Shown: positions 1 through 13,883, counted from the first letter of the stretch. The stretch: 64,000 nucleotides of DNA from Pezicula radicicola (GCA_003008705.1 PDUO01000001.1:930001-994000); one strand, 5' to 3'. Notes: generated by a model not told the origin, from the letters alone. Numbers and translations are program-made.

Positions 1-106
1 CCCGCAAGAAGCCCGATTTCAGGCTCCTCCACCGCGCCCAGGCAGACAGCCTCAGCAATCTTCTGACATGAGTTGGTTGAACCTAGGTGCTGGTGGCAGA
101 ATATGA
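1..106 (+). CDS. 3' end of an unrecognised protein-coding gene (partial)
   Basis: Frame 2 is open from the window edge to a TGA at 104-106. It encodes about 34 residues that are rich in proline, glutamine and arginine and end in SWLNLGAGGRI. The composition and the clean, Gly-rich C-terminus look like the tail of a real protein. The following sequence turns AT-rich, as a 3'UTR would. No domain is visible and I do not recognise the family. The piece could instead be the last exon of a longer gene to the left, or a chance open stretch. Confidence 0.45.
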   Translation, partial: PQEARFQAPPPRPGRQPQQSSDMSWLNLGAGGRI

Positions 107-1525
107 GGGATCTGTCACAGGCTCTTCACACTTTGCATATTTATTAACACTCATTTGATCATATTAGCGTTTGCATATTGGTGTTCTGACTTTCTACATG
201 CATTTTTGGAGCAATGTTGTTACAGCGGAGCAGGTTGTGCAAGCATAGACTGGACAAAACCTCCGCCGGGGCGTCTCTTCTTTTCTTACAGGCATTCAAG
301 CCATTTTATAAAAAAACTCACTTGTCTCTTACCAGGGAATGGGCATTGTACTAGATCTTGCATGTATAATGGCGTTTTTCTTGCTTTTTCCTTTATCTTG
401 TTGTGTTTAAAAAGATACCACATCAGTTGTCTTCGGTAATGTTTGAAGCGAGCGTGCAGTTAGACTGTCTGCTGAATGGGCAGATGGCAGATGCTGAGGG
501 AAAGCGTAGGAAAGATGTGGAACGGTGGTTCTCCTGTTATGAGGATAGAGACGTGACGAGATGAATTGAAATGTACTCTACGAGCAAGTTATATTACTTC
601 CAAGTAGTACCCTGCGGTATACTATTTGAATATGCTATTGAGTGACCGAAAACTGTGTTCTGGATATGGAGGTACTACGCTATATCGTGATGGCCTATGG
701 ATGGCTAACTTGCTATCCTTCCTTGGCAACTTGATATTGATAAAGTCCAGATATGCCTTAGGTCGAGGCATAGTTACATCAAAAGGTATAGCAGTGACTA
801 CAAAAACGTCTACTCAACACACCCTAATTGCCTAGAATACCGGGGACGGTCGATAGTGATTTTAAAAACCAGTTGGGAAGCGGAAGAAATAACCCCATAA
901 AAAGTAACACTAAAGGAATCAATCAGTACGGTTTGTAACTGTATAATAAGGACATGTAAGACGGATTATGCAGAAAAAAAATTGTGATTGGCACTATATT
1001 GCACATGTAATCTTCAAAGTATGTAGATGAGTTAAGAGTGTTTTTGACATGAAAGTATATTTTTGTCTTCTTCACTCTGAAGCTGTAGGCAACCAAAGGC
1101 ATTGATTTCTCGGAAATATTGTTTCATTTGATAGCTCTCGGTGTTTTGAGACTCTAACATGACATTATCTGTGGTCCCATATCCTTATACCTCTAGGATT
1201 TAATACTGAGTTCCACAAAACTTCACGAAGGGCGGTACGAGGTCTACCATCGCTGTACTGCCTTTGGCAAGAAACGGCTGCTTTAGTCTTGTTTTTTTAA
1301 CGCAGTCATCAACGTATACATTACAACTCTTAGAGCATGTAAACCAGGCATATTGCAACATGCAGCCATCACCGAGCCCAAACTCCCACCGAGAAAACGC
1401 TCTATAGTATAGCCGCCGATAAAAAAAATCAATAACACATGTGCTCGTCAATCGCAAAACCATATTTTGGTATATCATAACCGTTGGAACTCCAATACTC
1501 CGACAAAACCACGACTGCTCATAAG
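107..1525. other. intergenic, two facing 3' ends
   Basis: AT-rich sequence between the stop of the left partial gene and the stop of the NUC-1-like gene on the other strand. It has no ORF with protein-like composition and no tRNA or repeat that I could see. It presumably holds both 3'UTRs. Confidence 0.5.
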
Positions 1526-3592
1526 TCAAGTCCTTAACTCTGTCAATTGTTTCTCGGCTTCCTCGGCCCTTCTTTCGGCATCCGCAGCCCTTCTCTCAGT
1601 ATCCTCAACTTGCTTTTTCAACAACTTGATAAATTCAATGGCATGTTCAACTGTACTAGCTTTAGAATTCGCACTTTGTGCAGCCGCACCAGAACCCTTT
1701 GCATCACCATTATCTCCTGCATCGCCACTCTTCTCACCGCCACTATCCTTGCCAGGACCTTTGGGTAAGAGTGTGGCGATTTCTTGTAGAGCTGAGTTGA
1801 TACGGTTTCTTCTTCCTTGCTCGGCAATTTTATGGGATGTTCGTTTAGAGGTGAGGTTGGTAGATAGTTCTGTCGGGTAAGAAACGCCAGGAAGATGTGT
1901 GCCTTCAAGGATGTTTTGATAGTTTGACTTTGATGCCAAGAGCAGGGAGGCAGTGTCATTAGATACCGAACCGCCTCCTGGCAGCAAAGGCTTTATGCTG
2001 GGGGATATCCGAGGACGTAGAGCTGGAGACACCTGGACAGAGCTAACACTGCCTCTCTTTTTCGATCCACGAGCGGCGAGAAGAGGCGTCTTCCGGATTG
2101 GTCCACCGTTCATTGCTTCGATTTGAGGGCTCTGACTTGCTGACGCCGCTAATTTCGGTTGTGCAAAGGCTGGAGAAGGCAATGGCTGGAAACCAGGAGT
2201 TTTTGCGGCCGTTGACCCTAGGGTCGGAGTGGTTTGACCATCCGATTGTGTATCGATACGTGATACTGGTGGCTTCCCGAGATCAGTAGCTGGCTCTGGT
2301 AGTGCAAAACCTCCCATGGCATGATCATCAATGTCTGCGTTTTGATTTGTGGAATTAGGAGATTTAGTGATTCTCATTAGCGAAGCTGGAGTAGCAGGTG
2401 ATCCGAGAGGAAAAGTTTGACTTCTTCCACCATCTCTTTGGGCCGCGATATATGGAGATCTTCCTGCCGATCCTGGCTTTGGGATAGGTGGTGGTGCCAT
2501 ATCCGAAAGATGCTCAGGGCTTATTGAACCATTCTCCGAATTGGAATTTTCTGTACTTGCTGTCGAAGAAGTAGTTGCCGTTGATTGGCCTTTTTGAGCG
2601 TTAGCTGGATCGATTCTGTGGCTCAATGTCTGAGGAGACATGGCCGTAGTTGAGCCACCCTTTCGCTTGCGTTGCGGCTTGACGATGGGCGACTGACGTA
2701 TCGTTGCTCGGGTATTTCTTGGTTTTGTTAGAGTTTTTCTGCTGGGTTTCTTGGATAAAATGCTGGAACTTCCTGGTGCAGAATGGTTATCAAGATTTAT
2801 ATCGATCGGAGAATTCGTGGTGCCGGGATGCTGCATTTGCTCGTATACAGAAGAGTGTTCGTTTTGAGCATGGAGAGCAGGAGAACTCAGCGGGCTGAAG
2901 TAGGCTCCAGGTACAGTATACTCAGGAATATTGAAGTGAGTTTCGAGAGGTGTTACAGCTGGTGATACGAGCGGTGTGAAAGCCATCTATGGAATGGTCA
3001 GTTTTGGGGAAGTTCTTCATGAACGCCTACAAACACTCACCTCTTGTTCTTTCACTTGCATTTGATACCTCTCGTACATGGCCTGTTGCTGAGGATCTGA
3101 CTGCGGGTAAAATTGTTGAGAGTTGCCGGCATGTATCTCCATACTGTTCGGCGTAGGAGGTATGGGACGATTTTGTGAAAAGTAATTGCGCTGCTGGTCC
3201 TGGATTTGTCGCTGCTGCTGCTGATGCCGCTGCTGCTGGAGATATTGAATCTGAGCATCTAGGTCACTAAGACTATCGTTCGAGGGGTGCCCATGTGTGA
3301 GCGGTGTGCCTGGAATCGAGGCATGATTCGATGCTGTGGTCATTGGGATGTGTTCTTGCATTATTGTATCGTGTTGGCCTATTCCCCCATGACCTGCGTC
3401 CATCCTCATATCCATAGCCTCGCCGCCGTCCTGGCGCATTATCGGTGCTCCTTGCTGGCCATTGAACTCTTGAAAATCGAAGTTTAAGTCCCCCAGGTGG
3501 TTGCCCATGTCGAGGAACTGCTGGAAATCGTCTTGGGATGCAAGAGACAACGTTGGGTCCTGGCCAGTCCAAGCACTAGTAGCATCCATCAT
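1526..3592 (-). CDS. nuc-1: bHLH transcription factor, NUC-1/PHO4-type phosphate regulator
   Basis: Two exons, 3041-3592 and 1526-2986, flank a 54-nt phase-0 intron (GTGAG donor, CTGAC branch, ATAG acceptor), giving about 670 residues. The C-terminus holds a bHLH domain at about residues 560-650. Its basic region is KRTSHKIAEQGRRNRIN, the form typical of the PHO4/NUC-1 family that activates phosphate-starvation genes in the nucleus. A Glu/Arg-rich helix (ERRAADAERRAEEAEKQL) follows and ends the protein. The middle is Ser/Thr/Pro-rich and disordered. Exon 1 has a Gln-rich stretch and an acidic, hydrophobic segment (DDFQQFLDMGNHLGDLNFDF) that may be an activation region. I chose the ATG at 3592 because the open frame upstream of it lacks family-like sequence. 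The family is clear from the basic region. The role in phosphate control is inferred from homologues. Confidence 0.9.
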
Positions 3593-6509
3593 TGCGACCC
3601 TTCCCGTCGCAAATTCCTCCCGTCTGGGAATTATTCTATATCGTTCTCGAAGTGAGGCGTCGTCGCGCGGCCTCGCGAGCAAGCAGAGATTGCTCGGGTT
3701 CGATTGGCGCGGGCAGCGGACTGATAGTGAGGCAAGCGAATTACGAGCTCGAATCCATTAGCGGGGAACGGTCGCACAGAGGTTCCAGTTCCAACGGTCA
3801 ATAGTGAAGGTAAGGAGGTGGGTAGGGTAGGTAGTAGGTACTGTAGACAGCACAAGTAGACGGGGGGAAGGTAGGTAAGTATGCTGCTATAGGGTGTTCC
3901 TGCTCTGCGCTGATGGCGTCGGGAACCTGGCTCTAGTGTGGGTGTGTTGTGTGGTGTGTATTTTTTTTGATGGCCAGTGAGTAGTAGTGAAGCTTCTCCT
4001 TGGGGATTTCGGTGTAGGACGAGTAGCTTGTTCGAAGGGGCTCATTTCCTGCTGCTGGTGGACACACACTACCGTGAAGGTGGAGTGTGAGCCGACTAAA
4101 ACCCTTGCACAGGAAGTCGAACTTGGGGTCCAGGTTCAGGTTCATATTCTGGTGAGATTTTATTTGGAGATCGTCTCAAACTCTGCACACTACCTTCCCC
4201 CGAAAATGGGATACTGCTGAGTGACTTATTGGTTGACTTACCAGCATTATGCTTGCCATCGGCGTATATACGTCGGTTATCGCGCCGTTCGTTCTTACTG
4301 TACAATACTTCAAAATAGCAGTCCAGTACTCTGTAAACACTTCCACAACCCCATTCATAAATTAATTATATACCTCCATATTATACTGTACAGAAAAGTC
4401 CGATGCTAGTGGTGACCTAGCACCACAGTACAGTATGTACATTATTCAGGGAACAATGGTGCTAACAAGAGCCACGAAGTTGACGACGGCGGAGGCATTT
4501 TCTGAAGTCTCTTGGCTTTCAGATTTGGCGCGGTGGGCGTACCGACGAAGAAAGCACCGCGCACACAACGGGCCTTGACCCTGCCCTTGCTCGACCTTGG
4601 TTGTGTGACTCGCCAGCATCAGATCTTACCTTCGTAGTCAAATGACTTAGCCGCGGTCTACTCCACTTCACCTGAGATGCGCGGGGGCCAGTTTCTTTTG
4701 TTTCCACAACTGTCTGTGTATACGGTGCCTTTCGGACTTTTTAAAAAAAATTCAAAATTCAAAATTTAATACCTCGATTAGCTTTCTCTTCCTATGTGAC
4801 TTCTGCGAAGAGAATTGAATATTAGCAAGACGCGACTAATCGACTGCATCAGCTGCACCGTTTCCAGCCATGGTGGACGACTGAACCAATCCCCAGCACT
4901 GAAAGCCTTTGTATAACCTCCCCACGCACTTCCCACGCACCCTATTGATTTGCTTCGGATTGATTGGTCATAAGGGAGCAATGAGGTCGAAGCCTTTAAG
5001 ACTAGGTGTCATCGGGAGACTTGCACTGCATATGCAAACTGTAGGGGTTGTAGTGCTCGTGGTAACCCATTTAATTGGTGTTCTGCGTCGATAGCCATTT
5101 GGCTGCTTGCTGGAGGAGTGAACCATTTCCAGTTCCAAAGCGAACTGTTCGTCTGCTGACAGCTACCACAACCTTGCTTTAACATGTGCGATTTCCTTAG
5201 AAACTTTTCAAGTCTCAAGTCGACTCGTAGCCCGCAACTATACCGACCATCCTGAATTGCACGGCGGACCCGACTTCGTAGAATGCCGGTTGAATATTGC
5301 CGAACGGCACAAGCCAAAGGAGCAAAAAAAGGGAAAAAATAGCAGAAAGGCCCATGCTTTCACAAGGTTTACGAGGTCTCTAACTGTACTGTAGTATATA
5401 TGTACCGGGAATACGTAGTCTATCATCCTTCCATTTGGTCCTTCTAGAAGTATTCCCGGCGCCACATTGATTTTGTGCGATACGGTGAAAGGGTCAAGAC
5501 CAATCAAAAGAGGTTTTCACCCCACGGTGCCGAGGTTGAGGCTACTGCGTACACAGTTGCGCGTGGCTGTGGCCATGGAGGATGCAGTCGGTAGTCGTCG
5601 ACAGGAGCCTAGAAGAAGGCTAGTTAGCTGCTGCAGTGCCCCTGAGGACATACTTCCGTACTGTATGATACCAGAGCTGCAGCATCCAGGCACGCGGGTG
5701 GACCTCCAGTGGTTCCTTTGGAATTTGACAACCGGCAGGTCGTTCCGTTGCAGATACTGTGAATATGATGGCCTTCCGGAACGCCACTGAATCCTTAGAT
5801 ATTACATAAGGGAAAGAAATTACTTAACGGTAGTGTCCGTCTCTATGGGCCACACACAGTAGAATCCACAGTACTGTTAGTGGAAATGCCTCAAGTGACG
5901 GGAACTTTACCACCAACCACCACGGCTTAGTTGGACGGAGAGAAGATTGTCCTTAAGACGAAATAGAACTCAGAAACAATAAGTGGAAAAGGGAAAGCAT
6001 GAAACCAAATATTCATCCGCTGACACTACAGAAGGCAAGGTCGAGACAGTCGCACCATTCAGCCACGGAGATATAGGACACAACTAGTGAGCCGTACCTA
6101 CGTATCTTCAAAATATTCCTAGACGGAGCAAGAGAAAGATGGGAGTCATATGTGTTATTCATTGTGGTTAGTGGACCATTAAGGATATACCTAGGGTATT
6201 GCTCCAGAGTTCGTTTTTCAAGAAGGCTGCTCTCCATGCCCACGAGCTATCATAGGTAGCTCCATACTTCAGGATGAGACCAGTTGTATAGCATGACTCT
6301 GCTTCGCATATCTGCTCAATCCGCAGACAAGCAGCAAGCAGAGCGGCAGACTGCATCCAGGCATCCATAGTAATGCCAGAATGTTTGACGTACGAGAAGC
6401 ATCCGTATTAGTTTGCAACCACAAGACACAAACTGCATCCCGCCGGCTCGTGTTATCGGTCAACGGGTAGGCAGACAACCTCCAAGAGCTTGCCATTCCG
6501 GGCGAAACC
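3593..6509. other. 2.9 kb intergenic region upstream of the NUC-1-like gene
   Basis: No coding sequence is supported here. The first few hundred bases must hold the promoter and 5'UTR of the NUC-1-like gene. They contain GTAGGTAG-type simple sequence near 3825-3880 and several TACTGTA/TACAGTA words (for example near 3839, 4295, 4384, 4427 and 5383). The end near 6500 abuts the 3' end of PCC1. Confidence 0.5.
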
Positions 6510-6939
6510 TCACTTTCTGTCGGATTCCAAGCCAAGGACGTCGACATCCAGCTCCTCCATCACTCCAAGTACCACACTCAAACTTTCCATAAACCCATTA
6601 ACAGCAACTCTCAGCATCCTATTCGTTGTAGCTTTGTACTCAGTGCGCAGAACTGTTTGTTCAGAGGAATGAATAGAAGTTGAGTCGTTACTTGTAGGGT
6701 CAGAGGGAGACTGTGGTGTGGTTGGGGCAATAGTAGAGAACGTCCGGCGCACAAGGGGAGATAACTCTTGGTCAACGCGTAAGGCTTGCAGAGCTACCGA
6801 TGCTAGACGCGCTGTGGGAAGAGGAAGGTCGATTGTCCTGATAAGAATGTCATCAGTACTGTGCAAGGCCGCTGGGAGGTGGCGAGGATGCATACAGCGC
6901 GCAAGGAAAGTCGGGATCTAGATGTTGCTGAGAAGTCAT
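6510..6939 (-). CDS. pcc1: KEOPS/EKC complex subunit Pcc1
   Basis: Exons 6896-6939 and 6510-6837 flank a 58-nt intron (GTATG donor, TATCAG acceptor, phase 2), encoding 123 residues. The joined N-terminus reads ...DFPCALTIDLPLPTARLAS, so the splice restores the first beta strand. The C-terminal half (RTEYKATTNRMLRVAVNGF) is the conserved Pcc1 fold. Pcc1 is the small dimerising subunit of the KEOPS complex, which makes the t6A modification of tRNA and also affects telomeres and transcription. A Ser/Thr/Pro-rich insertion lies between the two halves, as is common in fungal members. It is transcribed away from CDC14, whose ATG is 534 bp distant. Starting at the in-frame ATG at 6893 instead would lose the first strand. 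Confidence 0.88.
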
Positions 6940-7473
6940 GTTGATCTGTTGATCTGTTGATATCGGGTTTGTGTATATCTTGTGGCTGGTTGCCTAGTTG
7001 GACATGGGCATTGAACGACTAATCTCGATAATCAGGACTTGGTGTTTCGAGATCATTTGCGACGGTGGGCGTTGCTGGGGAAACCACTAATAAATGGGTC
7101 GTTGTCGCTAAATGGCCTAGCTCCTTTACGCATGCGGCTCGAATAACAACGACCAAAATCAACAATCCTCTGTTGATAACCATCTCCAGGTCTTCCATCT
7201 TCACTTCTCTTCTGATCCTCAATCCTTTTCTACAAGTAATAGGATATCTATCTCTAACGCTCCACGAACGGTCTCTTAACTCCCCTTTAGGAAGAGCATG
7301 CTTTGTTTATAACACAACAACATTGCCTATTTGCTTGTGCGGCACTAGATCTGTCTCCCTCTGCGCGCGTACCTCAATCCGCCCTCCGATCCGATTCATA
7401 CTTCCGGAAGTCTATCTTCAACTGGCAACTGCGACTACTAGCTTTTGAGCTGTAAGGTAGCCGCAATAGCAAA
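6940..7473. promoter_or_regulatory. shared divergent promoter region, pcc1 / cdc14
   Basis: 534 bp separate the two outward-facing start codons, so both promoters and 5'UTRs must lie here. I see no TATA box at a convincing position. The stretch has no coding signal. Confidence 0.5.
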
Positions 7474-9605
7474 ATGACTCCTGCCGTCAAGTATGGGCAG
7501 ATTATCGAGTATATCCCAGGTCAGTTTTACATACCCCCCAGACATTGCAAAGTATGTTCAGCGCATTGCTGTATCATTACAACATTGCTACCATGAGTTC
7601 TGCGGGCTTCAATTATCTGTCGCAATGGGTGCCAGTGTCCTCTGGCATGGCTGGCGACCTCAGCGCATTCGATATTGCACCGCTCTTCTACACGACCACA
7701 CGCCCATTTTCATCGCTAACGTATATACCAGACCGATTGTATCTAGCATCATACACTACTCCTCCACAAGCAGACACTCTTTTCCCCTACCCCGACCCCC
7801 AACCATCTCGGCGATCTCCCAGCAAGCGTTCTCACCGAGCCCAAGAAGGACCCTCCGCAGTCAACTCTGAACGAAACCGAACACCACCATATTACTTTTG
7901 CATTGATGATACACTATTATATAATGCTTTTCACCATGACTTTGGACCATTGCACATTGGACACTTGTATCGCTTTGCTGTGCAGTTTCACGATATTCTC
8001 GGTGCTCCAGAAAATAAAAATAAGCCTGTGGTTTTTTGGAGCAAATCCGACCCACGCAGTAAGTTCCTCATTGAGTTGCCCCGGAAGACCCAGCACTAAT
8101 ACTCTGTTGTAGGTCGATCTAATGCCGCCTGTCTCCTTGCCTCTTACATGGTTCTCATCCAGTCTTGGGCTCCACATCTCGCACTCGCGCCTATTTCGCA
8201 AGTTGACCCACCCTTGATGCCCTTTCGCGATGCAGGATACAGCCAGGCAGATTACGGTATAACTGTGCAAGATGTTGTTTACGGCGTTTGGAGAGCGAAG
8301 GAACAGGGCTTCTGTGCGCTCCCTGCATTTGACCTGGAGGAGTACGAGAGATACGAGCGTGTCGACCAAGGAGACTTCAACTGGCTGACTCCAGACTTCC
8401 TTGCATTTGCATCGCCGCAACACAGTCCTGTAGCGCCTATCCTTTCATCATCGCCATTATACTCCACCTTACCGTCGACATTGGAAGCCGTTGATGCGCA
8501 CCCAACCCTTCCCACCCCATTTAAGAATGTGCTCAAGCACTTTTCAGAACGCAACATCGGACTTGTCGTTCGCTTGAACTCTGAGTTATACTCGCCGTCA
8601 TATTTTACTGCACTTGGTATAGAGCATTTAGACATGATATTTGATGATGGAACTTGCCCGGCTTTAAGCGTTGTTCGAAAATTCATCAACCTGGCACACG
8701 AGATGATCACAGTAAAGAAGAGAGGTATTGCCGTCCATTGCAAAGCTGGTCTTGGTCGTACTGGCTGCTTGATTGGCGCATATCTGATATATCGTTACGG
8801 ATTTACTGCCAACGAGATCATTGCCTACATGCGCTTTATGCGACCCGGAATGGTCGTTGGCCCTCAACAACACTGGCTTCATCTGAATCAAGGTACTTTC
8901 AGAGAATGGTGGATAGAGGAGCAATTCGAGCTCAAATTGAAGGAGAGGATGGCCAAGATAGCACCAAGCACACCTACAAAAGTAGGTCAGAAAGCTCACT
9001 TCTCTACACCTCCCAATGGAAGCCAGAATCGACGGTCTCCACTTGGAGAAGTTGACAATGATGCTCGTCACGTTGGCGTCCAGGAGGACTGCCTCCCAGC
9101 GCCAACTCCAGGTCAACCTCGAAAGACTAGTCGTGTAATAGATCGGCATCACCCATACGGGCGAACTGTATCCAGCTACAGTACAGCAGAGGATGAGCAG
9201 GTGCTGCAAAGAGAGACTGAGATGATATCAATCCACCGGCAATCCCTCGATGATCCTGAAGGCGACGACGAGTGGCAATTGCGTATGCGTACAAGCCGAA
9301 AGACATCTCGCTCTCCTGGAAGAAGCGAGAAGTCTTCTCGCTCTATCAGTCAAACCACTACCATTTACACATCCATTGATAATGACAGCAGCAATGACGC
9401 TGAGAATATTGGCGCATCTCGCCCAAAAACTCCAAGTGTAATGAAATCTGGCAGTGGCTCCAGTACCTTGAGCAAGGTCCGAGGCAGCCCAAAGCGGAGC
9501 GGCGATGGTTTGCGTGAAAAGGCAGCTCCAGTAGGAGTCCGCAAGACGAGTGGTAGAATTGGGAGCGCCAGTGTTTCTTCTTCGCGCAAGGTTTCTGGAC
9601 TGTAA
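7474..9605 (+). CDS. cdc14: dual-specificity protein phosphatase CDC14
   Basis: Three exons (7474-7519, 7732-8058, 8113-9605) encode 621 residues. The introns are 212 nt and 54 nt, both phase 1. The first splice restores IEYIPDRLYLASY, the typical CDC14 N-terminus, and the second joins DPRSRSNAACLLASY in the first phosphatase-like domain. The catalytic signature HCKAGLGRTG sits at about residues 333-342 (nt 8736 on). The catalytic Cys, the P-loop Arg and an upstream Asp in the DDGTCP loop are all present. The last 240 residues are Ser/Arg-rich and disordered, as in other fungal CDC14s, with many SP/TP sites. CDC14 removes phosphate from Cdk targets at mitotic exit, in septation and in DNA repair. 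The long first intron is unusual for this window but has consensus ends. Confidence 0.95.
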
Positions 9606-10704
9606 ATGAACATCACTCAACATACTTAAAGTACAAGCATATGGTGGCGTTGTCGGCGGCCAACTCACGAGCGGCAGGGAGGGATTAGGCGTTTGGATGT
9701 CGTTTGCGTTTTTATTGTTTTGTATGTTGTTCTTGTTGAGTATAATGCCTTTTGAATTGCAGTTGGATGGATGGAGTGTGGGGTCGCATTACTGGCTTTC
9801 GTGGATATTGAAGGAGTGTTGCTTATGTTGGATTTTTTTTTCAAACCAGGGGTTCTCGCGAGAAGGGTTTCTTCTTTATTATGAATTATGAAGCATGGCT
9901 ACGAACGGACTAGAAACAAAATTCGGAAAATCATAAATATACATGTTGTCCCATAGTGAAATAAGACCTAGATTTACAATGTAGGCAGTGTTCACCGCCT
10001 GTAACTTTCGAACCATATCACTAGTGCATCATCCATTGTCTTGTTACTTGGGAAAGTCTTTTGTAACGAAAGTATTGGTGAACAAAATACAGCAGCTAGT
10101 TGTGCAGTAGGAGCAATGAATCAAACACCATGATGATTAGGCACAACCATTCATCCCTCAATTTTCAGTCCTTCAAAATGGAATAAATAGCTGTTGTAGG
10201 CAACCATGTTACCTACCCACGCTTTCTTATCAAGGACTATCCTTTAACGGACATGACAATTTAGTTAAGGTTGGATTAAGCCTTTGGTCAATGCCATTTT
10301 TCATTGTGCACAACCACAAGCCCAGATCATGGATGAATGAATATGGTTTGAATTTTTTTTTGTCTTCTGATTGAGAAAATAAACCGCAACAGGCAGAATC
10401 TTAGCGGTCTTTTCGCGCTCAACTAACTATGCGATATCAGGTCTAGAAGGAAACAGAAATAGAGGTACTGGCGGCCTGGGAAAAGCGCCCGTACAGTTGA
10501 AGAGAAAGGGGAAGTACAATGTGATGTAGCATTAGAGTCTAAAAGGCAAGGCGAACTGCAATGCAAATCGACCTCCAAAAAGCTCCGTCTCCCGATGTAG
10601 TCTCGCCACCTTTCTTTCAATCTGCTAAAACATGCAAGAACCCAACCAGTCTCCCGTTCGCTTTGTACCCTGAGTACCAAATATCAACGCCAAAACCGAT
10701 GTAT
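9606..10704. other. intergenic between facing 3' ends of cdc14 and the 14-3-3 gene
   Basis: 1.1 kb with no supported gene. It is AT-rich with short homopolymers and must include both 3'UTRs. Short open frames here have no protein-like composition. Confidence 0.5.
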
Positions 10705-11748
<1,044 letters not shown>

Positions 11749-11767
11749 ATTTGCGGTAGAGGGAAGC

Positions 11768-12239
11768 CTGCGCGTAAAGGAGATGTCAGTAGGTTGGAAT
11801 TAGATGGTTTAAAAAAGTGGATGGATGCGGTAGATGGTGGTCGCTGATTGGCGTGCCCGTCAAAAGCACAAAAAAAGGACACTCGGCCCATCAACACGAC
11901 TTGGTGCAGATCGATTCAGAAACGAACGGCGACCGCTTTGCTTGCAAATGATAGCGCCTCGTATGCCATTCCCCAATAACCTCTGCGTCTTGCCATAGCC
12001 AGTAGCAGTCGAGATGGGTGCCCCTCAGCCTCTGAGAGGGGTAGTCGCAAACCCCATGGCGGTGTCGACGCCTTGAGATGGATGCCATCACAGGCGTTGT
12101 GCAATTGCCATGTGAATATCTTCTTTCAAGCGTACGTTGGAATAGCCAATGACCCTGAGATGGCCAGCAGCGACAGGCCGCACGCAGATAGGGAGAGCAG
12201 GGCCAAGGATGACGAAATAGAAGCGGAAAGAAGGCTCAC
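11768..12239 (-). other. probable 5'UTR intron of the 14-3-3 gene
   Basis: On the minus strand a donor CAG|GTGAGC at 12239 and an acceptor GCGCAG at 11768, 19 nt before the start codon, would define a 472-nt intron in the leader. The exon upstream of it (12240 to about 12450) is C/A-rich, like other leaders in this window. This rests on splice-site appearance only. Confidence 0.5.
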
Positions 12240-12449
12240 CTGAAGAATTTAAGTGTTTGTGACTGCGAGGAGCGTATGGGTGCTCAAGGTAGATGTGGTT
12301 GTTGTTGGAGTGGGTGAGTGAGTGAGGTTGAGATCGAGAGGTAGGAAGGTCGGTCTCTTGTTGATGGGGATGTTGTTTGGTTGTAGTGAATTGGCGATGC
12401 AGACGCAGTCGAAGATCCTTAGCGCAGGGAAAGGGAAGGCAAGCGTCAA

Positions 12450-13450
12450 TCAAGCGTCAAGCGACTCCTCTCTCTCTCTCTCACAAAACAAGCTGAGTGC
12501 GCCAGCAATTTTTTCTCCAATACAACGGAGGGGATCGTTTATGAGTAATTTCTCGAATAAACGTGGACCTGTTTGTTATACAGACAGAGTAAGAAGGGTC
12601 AGGAAGAGCAGAGCAAGAAGAGAGTATTATTATTTTCATTCCAAGGGCGCAAAAGGGGGTCGTCTGCGCGTGGCCTTCCATTCTATTTGTACTTTTTGGC
12701 AGGGCTGACGGCCAGACATCCTTGCCTTGATGCCCTCAAGATTTATTTTCAATGCATTGTGATACTCTCTCGATAAACAGCCTCCTTCTCTTCTTGCTCG
12801 CCAATAATGTAACCACTTGATCATAATTACGGCGGCGACGCTTTGAAACACCATCATGATGGTGAAGCTTACTTAGTTCTCGCCTGCTGTGGGCTATTTT
12901 TGTGGCAGTGCTGCCCTGAGCCTGTGAGCCTATCGTCATGTTCTTCCGTGTTCCCTAGCTATCTTTCCTGTCAGAGAGAGGAAGTTCCATGTAGAATTCT
13001 CTCTGTGGAGAAGGCAAGTCCAGTACATGTATGAGATCATGAGAGAATCGTTCACCTTCTGGAGTAGCAGGTGAAGCTATACTCAATACAAGCCTTCACC
13101 GCTTGGAGCACTGGATACGCCGCGATAATATTATTGTGCCCCTCCAAGTTCTATTGTCTACGGCGGGATAGATGGTCGCCAAGATACATCACGTGGTTCA
13201 TGTCTGCCTGAATGTGTTCCCTAGAATCAAGGCGTGAATTACGTCGTTTATCCGATCGAGCACCTGTTTTTCACAGGGCAGCGAGGCAGCTCCGCCGTCT
13301 TGGAGCTCTCTCTTCTCCAAGGATTCACCCGATCCAACCACCACCCTCCAATTCATCAACCCCAAGTCACTAAATCACTCCATACCCCGACCAAAATCAA
13401 CTACAAAACACCAACGATACCCCTCGTTCCAAAGCAACAATTAATTCACA
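12450..13450. promoter_or_regulatory. divergent promoter region, 14-3-3 / ATPase inhibitor
   Basis: This must contain the 14-3-3 promoter on the left and the inh1 promoter on the right. A (CT)n tract lies at about 12468-12482. The last 120 bases before the inh1 ATG are C/A-rich and G-poor, typical of an ascomycete leader. No coding sequence is supported. Confidence 0.45.
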
Positions 13451-13883
13451 ATGCTTCGTCAATCTATTGTCAGAGCTGCCCGCCCAGCTTGCCGTCCTTT
13501 CACCACTACATCTCGTATCATGGCAGAGGGTGACACCGGAGCACCACGCCCAGGAGGGCAAGTTTTCCCTTTCTTTGTTTTGAATCTTCTTCGGCCCCTC
13601 TCCTATAAGAGCATAGAGCTAATGGCGGGCGTCTTTTAGCGATGCTTTCTCAAAGCGTGAGAAGGCCAACGAGGACTACACCGTCAAGATGCGCGAGAAG
13701 GAGAAGCTTTTGGAGCTCAAGAAGAGAGTTGCCGAGCAACATGCTCACCTGAAGAAGTTGGAGGAGCACATGTAAGTAGCACATCTTCTGTATGCAGTGT
13801 ACGGAGTTCTCGGACCATCTGCTGACGAGCTTTGTTTACATAGTGATGAGATTTCGAAATCGCAAGGAGGAGAGCAAAAGTGA
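13451..13883 (+). CDS. inh1: mitochondrial F1Fo-ATPase inhibitor (IF1/INH1)
   Basis: Exons 13451-13557, 13640-13771 and 13844-13883 encode 92 residues. An Arg-rich, acid-free presequence (MLRQSIVRAARPACRPFTTT) targets the matrix. The inhibitory helix FSKREKANEDYTVKMREKEK is followed by a Lys/Leu/Glu coiled coil. IF1 binds F1 when the matrix acidifies and blocks ATP hydrolysis. Intron 1 begins with GC (GG|GCAAGT). Only this donor keeps the frame to the clear exon 2; the nearby GT at 13561 would not. Intron 2 is conventional (GTAAGT...TACATAG). The length is normal for the family. Confidence 0.9.

Noticed and set aside
3593..3682. 30-codon in-frame extension of the NUC-1-like exon 1
   Set aside because: The extension is Arg-rich, unlike the acidic N-terminus expected of the family, and does not start with ATG.
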